DNA from: an uncultured Granulosicoccaceae bacterium | GTDB lineage: Bacteria; Pseudomonadota; Gammaproteobacteria; Granulosicoccales; Granulosicoccaceae | Length of the DNA stretch: 64,000 bases | Assembly: GCA_938028465.1 (NCBI GenBank) | Contig: CALJAA010000028.1 | Coordinates: 62,001-126,000 of the forward strand | Reading direction: 5' to 3' | In this document: piece by piece, positions 43,691-53,851 of the stretch | Layout of the letters: each line of letters opens with the position of its first letter | Position numbering within the stretch: the first letter of the stretch is position 1 | Notes under the pieces: generated by a model | Databases searched by the model: none | Told to the model about the DNA's origin: nothing | The model's input: the letters and a program-made list of their open reading frames with translations, nothing else | Made by a program: the position numbers and the translations under genes

Positions 43691-44466
43691 TGGACTTTCT
43701 TGCAAACTCGGGTCGTCGTTATCTGAATACGCTGGGAAGCCTGGGGCGCGCCAGTGTGTTTCTTGCGCAATTACTCAGCGCTTTACCTTCGCTGTTGCTG
43801 CGTTTCTCACTCGTTATCAAGCAGTTGTTTTCATCGGGCGTCATGACGCTGTCGATTATTTTGATATCAGGTTTGTTTGTAGGTATGGTTTTGGCGCTGC
43901 AGGGTTACAACGCGCTAGTACGCTTTGGTGCTGAAGATACTCTCGGTAGCTTCGTTGCGGTAGTGCTGGTGCGTGAGCTTGGTCCGGTAGTTACTGCGTT
44001 GCTGTTCGCTGGTCGTGCAGGGTCTGCGATGACGGCTGAAATCGGTTTGATGAAAGCAACTGAGCAGTTATCTGGTCTTGAGATGATGGCGGTTGATCCT
44101 TTTAAACGAGTGTTTGCTCCGCGTTTTCTTGCAGGTTTTTTTGCTCTGCCTGCATTGGCGGCGATGTTTAGTGCCATTGCCATATTAGGTGGCCACCTAG
44201 TTGGTGTTGAAGTGCTGGGTGTTGATGCCGGAGCCTATTGGTCACAAATGCAAGCATCGGTCGATTTTTGGGAAGATGTTGTTAGCGGCTTGATCAAAGC
44301 CGTGGTATTTGGTTTTGTAGTTTGCTGGATTGCAATTTTTCAGGGGGCAGACTGCGTGCCTACATCTGAGGGTGTCAGTAGCGCGACAACTCGCACGGTG
44401 GTTTACTCTAGTTTAATGGTGCTGGGCTTGGATTTTCTGCTCACAGCTATTATGTTTAACGTATAG
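43687..44466 (+). CDS. mlaE: Phospholipid ABC transporter permease MlaE
   Basis: 259 residues with about five membrane helices. The MlaE signature LGPVVTALLFAGRAGSAMTAEIGLMKATEQLSGLEMMAVDP is intact. It forms the membrane dimer on which the MlaD hexamer and MlaF/MlaB sit. Start is the first of two ATG codons (43687), the overlapping one. Confidence 0.96.
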   Translation: MMDFLANSGRRYLNTLGSLGRASVFLAQLLSALPSLLLRFSLVIKQLFSSGVMTLSIILISGLFVGMVLALQGYNALVRFGAEDTLGSFVAVVLVRELGPVVTALLFAGRAGSAMTAEIGLMKATEQLSGLEMMAVDPFKRVFAPRFLAGFFALPALAAMFSAIAILGGHLVGVEVLGVDAGAYWSQMQASVDFWEDVVSGLIKAVVFGFVVCWIAIFQGADCVPTSEGVSSATTRTVVYSSLMVLGLDFLLTAIMFNV

Positions 44467-44475
44467 GTCAAGACT

Positions 44476-44925
44476 ATGAACTCACGCACAACAGAAATTT
44501 TGGTTGGACTTTTCATGTTGTTGTTTTTAGGAGCGATGACAATATTGGCCTTAAAGGTGAGTAATCTTACTAGCCTATCCGGTGTCCAGGGTTATCAAGT
44601 TCGTGCCAACTTCGATAACGTCGGCGGTTTGCGTGTTCGTGCACCTGTCTCGGCAGGTGGCGTTAAAGTGGGGCAGGTGTCTCATATCGAGTACGACAGC
44701 GAAACCTTTGAAGCTAAAGTAACTCTGACTATTGACGAAAAGTTTAATCAATTCCCAACCGATACTTCGGCCAGTATTTATACGGCGGGTTTACTCGGGG
44801 AGCAATACATCGGCCTAGAACCTGGCGCTGATGATGAAGTTCTCGAACAGGACAGTGAAATCGGCTTAACGCAATCTGCGTTAGTGCTTGAGCGATTGAT
44901 TGGCCAAGTACTGCTGAACAAGTAA
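44476..44925 (+). CDS. mlaD: Phospholipid-binding MCE protein MlaD
   Basis: 149 residues. One N-terminal helix (EILVGLFMLLFLGAMTILALKV) anchors a single MCE domain (VRANFDNVGGLRVRAPVSAGGVKVGQV ... SIYTAGLLGEQYIGLEPG). In E. coli MlaD forms a hexameric ring through which phospholipid passes to MlaC. It is 9 bp after mlaE. Confidence 0.96.
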   Translation: MNSRTTEILVGLFMLLFLGAMTILALKVSNLTSLSGVQGYQVRANFDNVGGLRVRAPVSAGGVKVGQVSHIEYDSETFEAKVTLTIDEKFNQFPTDTSASIYTAGLLGEQYIGLEPGADDEVLEQDSEIGLTQSALVLERLIGQVLLNK

Positions 44926-44941
44926 TGAAAAGGACATTATA

Positions 44942-45574
44942 ATGAATCAACTTTTTAACTTATCAATGAGTCAAACAATTAAACATGGCGTAGCGTGTCT
45001 TGCTCTGTTAGGTGCCTCTTTTGTAGCAAGCGCTGAAGAGCATCCAGCGCAAGTCATGGTGGTAGAGTCTACTACCCAAATGATGGATTTTTTAAAGACA
45101 GATGCCGATAAAATTAAAAATGATCCAGAGTACTTAGCCGCTAAGGTTGATGAGTTGGTTGTGCCTCATCTCGACTTCAAAAGAATGACTCGTCTTGCCG
45201 TGGGCAAAAACTGGAAAAAAGCATCTAAAGATCAACAACAAGAATTAGTTTCTGAATTCAAAAATTTGCTTTTGAATACCTATACAAATGCACTGACTGA
45301 ATACAGTGGTGAAACCATTGAGTTCGAACCTTACCGGCCTATTGAAAAAGAAGGCTTCGCAGTAGTGCGGTCCACTTTTAATCAAGCTGGTGGTGGTGCC
45401 GTGCCAGTAATCTATAAGCTGCGCGGAAAAGGTGGCTGGAAGATCTATGACATCGAAGTCAATAGCGTAAGCTTAGTTACCAGCTACCGTACAGCTTTTG
45501 GTACCGAAGTCAGCAATGGCGGTATCGATGGCTTGTTAGGTACCTTAAAAAAGAAAAATAGCGAAACCGAGTAA
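44942..45574 (+). CDS. mlaC: Periplasmic phospholipid shuttle MlaC
   Basis: 210 residues with a signal peptide (GVACLALLGASFVASAEE). The MlaC/Ttg2D fold is visible: VDELVVPHLDFKRMTRLAVGKNWKKASKDQQQELVSEFKNLLLNTYTNAL and GGWKIYDIEVNSVSLVTSYR. It carries lipid between MlaA and MlaD. It ends overlapping the mlaB start (TAATG). Confidence 0.95.
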   Translation: MNQLFNLSMSQTIKHGVACLALLGASFVASAEEHPAQVMVVESTTQMMDFLKTDADKIKNDPEYLAAKVDELVVPHLDFKRMTRLAVGKNWKKASKDQQQELVSEFKNLLLNTYTNALTEYSGETIEFEPYRPIEKEGFAVVRSTFNQAGGGAVPVIYKLRGKGGWKIYDIEVNSVSLVTSYRTAFGTEVSNGGIDGLLGTLKKKNSETE

Positions 45575-45876
45575 TGAATTCTGAATCCATCTCAAGGGTC
45601 AACGTTGACGTTACTGAAGGCCGTTGCGCGCTTAACGGGGTGCTCGATTTCAATACAACCCGTGCTGCACTTGAGAGCCTAAGCCCGGTTATTAAGAAAC
45701 AGGCTAAGGTCGAAATAGACCTTGGCTCAATCAGCAGTGCCAATAGCGCCGGCTTAGCTTTGCTCATCGAATGCCAAGCTTTGGCTCATATGCATCAGCA
45801 TCAGGTGCAATTTTCCAACATCCCCGACGGCTTGTTGCAGTTAGCGGACGTTTGTGAGGTGAAGGGCCTGATATAA
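45574..45876 (+). CDS. mlaB: STAS-domain protein MlaB
   Basis: 100 residues, one STAS domain: RCALNGVLDFNTTRAALESL, VEIDLGSISSANSAGLALLIECQ. In E. coli MlaB binds and stabilises MlaF. It is the last mla gene; murA starts 47 bp later. No ibaG gene lies between them, unlike in E. coli. Confidence 0.93.
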   Translation: MNSESISRVNVDVTEGRCALNGVLDFNTTRAALESLSPVIKKQAKVEIDLGSISSANSAGLALLIECQALAHMHQHQVQFSNIPDGLLQLADVCEVKGLI

Positions 45877-45917
45877 TCTCAGGCTGGCGGTCACCGCCTT
45901 TCTTCAATTTGCTTTGA

Positions 45918-47812
<1,895 letters not shown>

Positions 47813-47816
47813 ACTA

Positions 47817-48869
47817 ATGAAAACGACCGATGATGTAAGAATAACGGGCACGACCGAGATTACCGCACCTCAAGATCTTATAAACACCATACCCATATCC
47901 GATGCAGCTAAAAGCACGGTGCTGAAAACCCGAAGTGACGTCAGTAACATATTGAATGGCTCTGATGATCGCCTAGTTGTGGTGGTAGGCCCTTGCTCGA
48001 TTCATGATCCCAAAGCGGCACTCGAGTACGCGGCACTTTTAGCTGAACAGCAGCAAGTTCACAAAGATGAGTTGTGCGTCATCATGCGCGTGTATTTCGA
48101 AAAGCCGCGCACGACTGTTGGTTGGAAGGGTTTGATCAATGATCCTGATATGGATAACAGTTTTAACATCAACAAAGGTGTTGAAATGGCGCGCTCCTTG
48201 TTGCTTGAGATCAATAACCTTGGCTTGCCCGCAGGCGTTGAGTACCTAGATTTAATTAGCCCGCAATTTATCGCAGACCTCGTCGGCTGGGGTGCCATCG
48301 GGGCGCGTACAACCGAAAGCCAAGGGCATCGAGAGTTAGCATCAGGCTTGTCATGTCCGGTTGGATTTAAAAATGGCACAGCCGGTAGTGTGCAGATTGC
48401 TGTTGATGCAATTGGTGCTGCCAAAGGTTCGCATATGTTTTTGGCGGCCTCCAAAGAAGGCAAGCTTGCCATTATGCAAACCGCGGGTAATGATGATTGT
48501 CATATCATTTTGCGTGGCGGCAAAGCCAACACTAACTACGATGCTGCCAGTGTTGATGATGCGTGTGCCTTGTTAGCAAAGGCGGGATTAAGCGAGCGTG
48601 TAATGATCGATTGTAGTCATGCAAATTCTCGCAAGAAGCATAAACGTCAGTCGTATGTATGTCGTGACGTTTGCGCTCAAGTGGCTGATGGTGACAAACG
48701 AATTATGGGCGTGATGATCGAAAGTAATTTGGTTGAAGGTAACCAGAGCACATCAAATTCACCTTTAGTGCATGGGCAAAGCGTTACGGATGCCTGTATT
48801 GCTTGGGATGATACCCTGCCCATGCTTGCCGATTTGGCAAATGCCGTTAAAGCTCGACGAGCGCAATAA
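47817..48869 (+). CDS. aroG: DAHP synthase, AroG/F/H type I, first copy
   Basis: 350 residues. Active-site blocks: VVVVGPCSIHDP (55-65), RVYFEKPRTTVGWKGLINDP (91-110), GARTTESQGHRE (162-173), CPVGFKNGT. The enzyme joins PEP and erythrose-4-phosphate at the entry to aromatic amino acid synthesis. In the loop that carries the allosteric pocket in E. coli AroG, this copy reads FLAASKEGKLAIM (208-220), which differs from its neighbour. It begins 4 bp after hisG. Subtype (Phe-, Tyr- or Trp-sensitive) is not certain. Confidence 0.93.
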   Translation: MKTTDDVRITGTTEITAPQDLINTIPISDAAKSTVLKTRSDVSNILNGSDDRLVVVVGPCSIHDPKAALEYAALLAEQQQVHKDELCVIMRVYFEKPRTTVGWKGLINDPDMDNSFNINKGVEMARSLLLEINNLGLPAGVEYLDLISPQFIADLVGWGAIGARTTESQGHRELASGLSCPVGFKNGTAGSVQIAVDAIGAAKGSHMFLAASKEGKLAIMQTAGNDDCHIILRGGKANTNYDAASVDDACALLAKAGLSERVMIDCSHANSRKKHKRQSYVCRDVCAQVADGDKRIMGVMIESNLVEGNQSTSNSPLVHGQSVTDACIAWDDTLPMLADLANAVKARRAQ

Positions 48870-48929
48870 TCGCTTAATTTCATGGGCTAATCTGTACAAG
48901 CCCGTCTCAAAATACCGCAAACACTATTC

Positions 48930-49985
48930 ATGAACACAACCGACGACGTAAGAATTACTGGCACCACTGAGTTAATCGCTCCACATGATCTGATCGCTAA
49001 GTTACCCGTATCTGATGCGGCTCAAGCCACGGTATTGAATGCTCGACAATCAGTGAGTAACATTCTCAAGGGTGAGGATGATCGCTTAGTTGTTGTCGTT
49101 GGCCCTTGTTCGATCCATGATCCTGATGCTGCGCTTGAATACGCGACAAAGCTTCAAGCCCAGCAGGAAGCTCATAAGGGTGAGCTATGCATCATCATGC
49201 GAGTCTATTTTGAAAAACCTCGTACCACCGTTGGCTGGAAAGGGTTGATCAACGATCCCGATATGGATGACAGCTTTGATATCAACAAGGGTGTCGAATT
49301 AGCGCGTTCATTGTTGCTCGATATTAACAATCTTGGCTTGCCTGCAGGCGTTGAGTATCTTGATTTAATCAGCCCGCAATTTATTGCGGACCTCGTCGGT
49401 TGGGGTGCTATTGGCGCTCGTACAACTGAAAGCCAAGGGCATCGAGAGTTGTCATCCGGTTTGTCATGCCCGGTAGGTTTTAAAAATGGCACAGCTGGCA
49501 GTATTCAAATTGCTGTTGATGCTATCGGTGCTGCGAAGCATCCGCATAATTTTTTATCGGTGACTAAAGAGGGTAAATCAGCTATTTTTCAAACTGCCGG
49601 CAACTCAGATTGCCATTTAATTTTACGTGGCGGCAAGGCTTCCACTAACTATGATGCGGCGAGTGTTGATGATTCATGCGCAATGTTGGCAAAAGCAGGT
49701 TTAGCAGAGCAGGTGATGATTGATTGCAGTCACGCTAACTCTCGCAAAAAGCATAAGCGCCAGTTGTATGTCTGCCGTGATATTTGCGCACAAGTTAGCG
49801 ATGGCGATAAGCGCATCATTGGCTTGATGATCGAAAGTAATCTGATTGAAGGTAATCAAAGCCCTTCTGCTAAGCCGTTGGTGCGTGGTCAGAGTGTGAC
49901 TGATGCCTGTGTGTCATGGGACGACACGTTACCAATGCTCGATATGCTGTCAGCGGCGGTGAGAGCACGTCGCGCGCTTGGCTAG
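48930..49985 (+). CDS. DAHP synthase, AroG/F/H type I, second (tandem) copy
   Basis: 351 residues, collinear with the first copy and very similar in the catalytic blocks (VVVVGPCSIHDP; FEKPRTTVGWKGLINDP; CPVGFKNGTAGS). The allosteric-loop equivalent reads FLSVTKEGKSAIF (208-220), close to the E. coli AroG loop FLSVTKWGHSAIV. The pair therefore arose by tandem duplication and probably divided feedback control. The 60-bp gap holds no obvious terminator, so both may be co-transcribed. Confidence 0.93.
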   Translation: MNTTDDVRITGTTELIAPHDLIAKLPVSDAAQATVLNARQSVSNILKGEDDRLVVVVGPCSIHDPDAALEYATKLQAQQEAHKGELCIIMRVYFEKPRTTVGWKGLINDPDMDDSFDINKGVELARSLLLDINNLGLPAGVEYLDLISPQFIADLVGWGAIGARTTESQGHRELSSGLSCPVGFKNGTAGSIQIAVDAIGAAKHPHNFLSVTKEGKSAIFQTAGNSDCHLILRGGKASTNYDAASVDDSCAMLAKAGLAEQVMIDCSHANSRKKHKRQLYVCRDICAQVSDGDKRIIGLMIESNLIEGNQSPSAKPLVRGQSVTDACVSWDDTLPMLDMLSAAVRARRALG

Positions 49986-50001
49986 CCTCACGGTTCAAAC
50001 A

Positions 50002-50017
50002 TGTGATCTGCATCACA
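50002..50017. promoter_or_regulatory. CRP-type binding site
   Basis: TGTGATCTGCATCACA is a perfect TGTGA-N6-TCACA palindrome, and 18 of the 22 bases of the extended E. coli CRP consensus agree. It lies 134 bp before the HAMP-protein start codon and 17 bp after the DAHP synthase stop. It may control the downstream gene pair, if the genome has a CRP/Vfr homologue. Confidence 0.6.
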
Positions 50018-50024
50018 TATGCAA

Positions 50025-50045
50025 CGCTGGGTAATCAATCCAGCG
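50025..50045 (+). terminator. Small hairpin after the second DAHP synthase gene
   Basis: CGCTGG (50025-50030) and CCAGCG (50040-50045) pair around a 9-base loop. There is no T-run, so termination here would be weak. It follows the CRP-like site by 7 bp. Confidence 0.35.
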
Positions 50046-50135
50046 TAATCACCTTGGTTCGCTGATTAAGTAAACCCCCCACGCGCCGATTTTCCTTGTA
50101 TCTACCCATTTTGCGGGTGCTTACAGGGGCTTGCC

Positions 50136-50771
50136 ATGGCGCGCTCATCAGACGCTATTTTTCCACTATCGCTGTTTAAGGATAAAACCTTTCAGTTACG
50201 GCAGATTCGCCGAGTGTCGTGGGTGTGCTTATTCTTTGTTGTGCAATCAACTTTGTTGCTGGGTATTTTTTATCACAACATTCTGGGCGGTATTGTTGAA
50301 GGTACTGCTCCGTTGATGTTTGCTTCAGAAGAAATGCAGTCATTAAGCGAACGAGTACCTTCGGCTGGCGCTGTGATGGGTAAATGGATGCTTTGGATGT
50401 TGGCCGTTAATGCCGTGATCACCCTGGCTATCGCTGTTTACATATTGCGCAAGTTGGGTAATCCTATGTTGGCTATGCGTCGCGCGTTAACGGATATTGG
50501 AAACGGCAATCTTGATGTTCGTTTGCGTACTGGCGATGCCAGCGAGTTTTCTGAATTATCGACAGCACTTAACAGTGCGCTAGAGCAAATTCAACGGCAG
50601 ATCAAACAAGCTCGAGAAGAAATAAGCGTGTTTGATAAATTGGAACAACAACCTGTGCCTGATTCGGAAGAGCTTCAAAACGCTTTAAAAAACTGCCGAG
50701 CTGCATTGGATTATTTTGAGGGCGATGTAGTTGACGACGCTGATCGTCCAGCCGCCAATCGAAACCACTAA
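50136..50771 (+). CDS. Membrane protein with HAMP domain and no output domain
   Basis: 211 residues. Two membrane helices (about 27-49 and 84-105) enclose a short periplasmic segment. A HAMP-like linker (KLGNPMLAMRRALTDIGNGNLDVRLRTGDASEFSELSTALNSAL) and a coiled-coil-like stretch follow, then an acidic tail. No kinase, methyl-accepting or cyclase domain is present. It could be a partner of a separate signalling protein, or a membrane scaffold. The metalloprotease gene starts 21 bp downstream, so the two are likely co-transcribed. Function unknown. Confidence 0.75.
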   Translation: MARSSDAIFPLSLFKDKTFQLRQIRRVSWVCLFFVVQSTLLLGIFYHNILGGIVEGTAPLMFASEEMQSLSERVPSAGAVMGKWMLWMLAVNAVITLAIAVYILRKLGNPMLAMRRALTDIGNGNLDVRLRTGDASEFSELSTALNSALEQIQRQIKQAREEISVFDKLEQQPVPDSEELQNALKNCRAALDYFEGDVVDDADRPAANRNH

Positions 50772-50792
50772 GCAGCTGCCGGGCTAATAGGG

Positions 50793-52988
50793 ATGTTAAA
50801 CAAGCCATTAGCATGGATTGTTGTGATGTATATCTTGTGCGGGTATGTCGGTGCTAATGCAACTGACGGTATGACTGATGGTGGCGTCACTGAAAACAAT
50901 GCTGCTAGACAATACCTAGAGGCGCAGTCGCAAATTGCTGACGCGCGTTATGCAGATGCATTAGCCACACTGCGCAGTTTGCAGCGTGAGTATCCATCGT
51001 TTTCTAATATCACGACAGTGCAAACTCGCATTGCTGTGCTGACCGAGTATCGGGATGCAGCGGGTTTTATGCCGGTGTTTATGCTGGCTCTGGATCAGCG
51101 AGACGAGCAGCGTTATGCGCAAGCGATTGATACGCTAGGTAGCTTGGCTGGCCTACCTGATGATCATCCCCTAGCCGACGATGCCTTATATCTAAAGGCC
51201 TATCTGGAGATAATGGATCTCTATCGTTTCGATGATGCCAGAGAAACCATTGAGCAACTTCTACACCGTATCCCTGATACAGCTTATGCTGACTCTGCTA
51301 TTTATCTTGATGCGATCGCGCTGGAGCAATCGGGTGAAACCGTTCAGGCGCGTTTGGCTTTACGCTTATTGCGTGAGCGACATACAGCGTTAAGCCTGCC
51401 GTTTGGTTTTCGCTGGCCAGCCAGTGGTGTGATGTCCCGCTATTGGTTTGAACGAGCAGATCGACGATTAGCGATCATGAGTGAGCATAGTGATGTAGCC
51501 ACACGATTACGCAGCGAACGACGTGCAAGTAATGGATCACTGGTGATTGATGTTGAAGCGGATGGTCAGCGGTATTCATTAACCCTGCAACCAAGCCCGG
51601 TTGTTAAAACAGTGCAGTGGACTGATGAGAAGCTTGATGATCGTGCGCCCCCTGCATTGGCAGTTTATTCAGGTGTGGTAACCGATGAGCCTAATTCGTG
51701 GGCTCGTGTGGTGATTGATGATGGTGCAGTAAACGGCATGATTTCAATTAATGGGCAGCGCTCTCAGCTGCGTGCTGATCAAATGATCGGCACGATGGAT
51801 TACTACAAGGCAGGCGTGCGTGGCCAAAGTGCTATCGATACAGAACAACCTGATTATCTTGTTGCGCCTTTAGAAGTTCGGGCTATTCAATCACGCATGG
51901 CTGGATTACAAAGCGCTACCCGCTTAGTAACGATGTCGATTGTCGTAGATGCTGCTTTTGATGATTATTACGGCGGCCAAGGAGTGGCTAAGGCACTTAA
52001 TAACATTAATATGGCTGATGGTATTTATCGCGAGCAGGGTATCGCGCTATCAATCGATAAGGTTCAGTCTTTAACTGGTGAAAACTCGCCTGTTGTGGTT
52101 GATGAAAGAGGAACCTTGGAGAGTTTGTTGGATTCGTTTCGCGAGTACCGTATGCAGCAGCGCACCTTGTATAGCAAAAGCGCTTTGGTGTATTTATTCA
52201 CAGGTGCAAAAACGGTTGATCGTACATTGGGCTTGGCGTGGATAGATACGCTTTGTCGATTAGATGGTTATGATGTAGGCCTGACTACGCCGAGTAGCTA
52301 CGCCGACGTATTAACAGCGCACGAGATTGGTCATTCATTTGGGGCCCTCCACGATACTGTAACGGCCTGCCAAGCTGACAATGACAAAATAATGTGGCCA
52401 CGAATTTCCGCGAACACGCGAACAGCGTTTAGTGATTGCAGTGTAGATCAAGTCGCGGTTGCGCGAGCCAGTCAATGTTTGGGCAATGCCGTTGATGTGC
52501 GGATCAGTGCAAGCGTTGCAGAAAACACTGTATCGTTACGTATCCTTAATAGTGATTCCTTACTACCAGTTTCTACGCGCGTTAATATTGATGCGGCTGG
52601 CGTGGAAGTTCAGTGGCCGACGATCTGCGCGGTGCAATCGCCTGGTAGCGCAGAATGCGTTCTTTCCGGCTTGGCTGCTGCATCTTCCTATGATATCGAG
52701 TTGGTGCCAATCGGCGATGACATTGGCGGAATTGTAAATGCACAGGTGGTGTCGGATATCCACGACCCGGATCCCATCAATAATGCAGTGAGCATTGATC
52801 TTGCCACAGGTGTGGTTACTCAATCACAGGTAACGTTCGATCCAATCTCCCCAGGTGCACCAACGCCACAGCGTTCAAGCGGCTCAGGTGGTGTTCATGG
52901 GTTGACCTTACTAATGCTATTGCTTGCAGGAGTGCAGCAACGACTCGCTAGACGTTCACGACACGCATTTGGAAATGCGTTTAGATAG
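50793..52988 (+). CDS. Secreted metzincin metalloprotease (reprolysin-like) with TPR-like N-region and GlyGly-CTERM-like tail
   Basis: 731 residues. A signal peptide (about 1-23) is followed by helical repeats like TPRs (to about 230). The zinc site HEIGHSFGALHD (510-521) fits HExxHxxGxxHD, with Met-turn Met534 (IMWP), so the catalytic domain (about 370-560) is an M12-type metzincin. A beta-sandwich-like region follows. The C-terminus is SSGSGG, a hydrophobic helix (LTLLMLLLAGV) and an Arg cluster (RLARRSRH), the layout of GlyGly-CTERM sorting signals cut by rhombosortase. Surface-anchored or secreted protease is the likely state. The 3' end overlaps the convergent gene by 8 bp. Confidence 0.8.
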   Translation: MLNKPLAWIVVMYILCGYVGANATDGMTDGGVTENNAARQYLEAQSQIADARYADALATLRSLQREYPSFSNITTVQTRIAVLTEYRDAAGFMPVFMLALDQRDEQRYAQAIDTLGSLAGLPDDHPLADDALYLKAYLEIMDLYRFDDARETIEQLLHRIPDTAYADSAIYLDAIALEQSGETVQARLALRLLRERHTALSLPFGFRWPASGVMSRYWFERADRRLAIMSEHSDVATRLRSERRASNGSLVIDVEADGQRYSLTLQPSPVVKTVQWTDEKLDDRAPPALAVYSGVVTDEPNSWARVVIDDGAVNGMISINGQRSQLRADQMIGTMDYYKAGVRGQSAIDTEQPDYLVAPLEVRAIQSRMAGLQSATRLVTMSIVVDAAFDDYYGGQGVAKALNNINMADGIYREQGIALSIDKVQSLTGENSPVVVDERGTLESLLDSFREYRMQQRTLYSKSALVYLFTGAKTVDRTLGLAWIDTLCRLDGYDVGLTTPSSYADVLTAHEIGHSFGALHDTVTACQADNDKIMWPRISANTRTAFSDCSVDQVAVARASQCLGNAVDVRISASVAENTVSLRILNSDSLLPVSTRVNIDAAGVEVQWPTICAVQSPGSAECVLSGLAAASSYDIELVPIGDDIGGIVNAQVVSDIHDPDPINNAVSIDLATGVVTQSQVTFDPISPGAPTPQRSSGSGGVHGLTLLMLLLAGVQQRLARRSRHAFGNAFR

Positions 52989-53700
52989 GCGTCGAGAGTT
53001 GCTCGGCTTCGTCTATTTCAAATGATTGCGTTACTGCTGGGCCATCTACTAAGCGCCGGTAGTTAACATGGCTCAAGTGGTTGTAGTCGGTGTAAGCATT
53101 GCCAATTTCGGATTGGCCGCGGTAAGCGGGTACGGTAATCGCTGAAGAAAGCCATGGGCAAGGTTGAGCGGTGAGTAGAATTTTACGGCCGGGCAATTGA
53201 TCGAATTGCTGCATTAAATCAAGCGTACATAGATCACGGTCAGTGAATGCAAAAATCAATTTTTGTTTGTTTATACGCTGCGAGCGACGGATCCATTTAT
53301 CTTGAGCATCGTAGGCTGTTTCGTAGTGCATAAAATGTATTTCTACATCGTCTAGATGCGCTATCGGATATTGGCCAAATTGCTGATGAACAATACGCCC
53401 GGGTACATACTTTGATGAGCCAACAAATTTAAGCTCTTGGTTGAGGTAGTAATCCAATCGTGATGCAAATTTTAGATAGCAGGGAGCGTAGAAAAACAAA
53501 TTGGCGGTGGGGGAGAGGTATGTCATGTCGAGGAACCGGTACGGCAGTGTGCCAGTACAGTTGCTCGCGATAATAGAGAAGTCACGACTCTTAATGCCAC
53601 GAATATGCTGCTGCACCTGCGCTTTACGCGCCAGTTTGGTCGCCTTTGTGGTCGTTTTTGTTAAGAGTTTGCTAAGCATATGAACATCTCTTGTTAACAT
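52981..53700 (-). CDS. DUF1919 family protein, possible exopolysaccharide-related
   Basis: 239 residues, no signal peptide. The block FSIIASNCTGTLPYRFLDMTYLSPTANLFFYAPCYLKFASRLDYYL matches DUF1919, found near capsule or exopolysaccharide genes and in some glycosyltransferase operons. The family has no established activity. Start may be the Met at 53700 or 53679. Its neighbours here are a protease on one side and degS on the other, so context does not narrow the role. Confidence 0.72.
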   Translation of the reverse strand: MLTRDVHMLSKLLTKTTTKATKLARKAQVQQHIRGIKSRDFSIIASNCTGTLPYRFLDMTYLSPTANLFFYAPCYLKFASRLDYYLNQELKFVGSSKYVPGRIVHQQFGQYPIAHLDDVEIHFMHYETAYDAQDKWIRRSQRINKQKLIFAFTDRDLCTLDLMQQFDQLPGRKILLTAQPCPWLSSAITVPAYRGQSEIGNAYTDYNHLSHVNYRRLVDGPAVTQSFEIDEAEQLSTPI

Positions 53701-53851
53701 CTCTCGGCGCTTGCAGCACGTCGTTTTTTTCGCTTTTTTTTCATCCGAGTTTTACATCCGTGTTTTAGTGTCGTTCAATCCTTGTCGTTGAATGATTATG
53801 CACTAAATGTCGAAAGGAAATGGCGAAAGGTTGACAGTCATTGCAGCTTTA

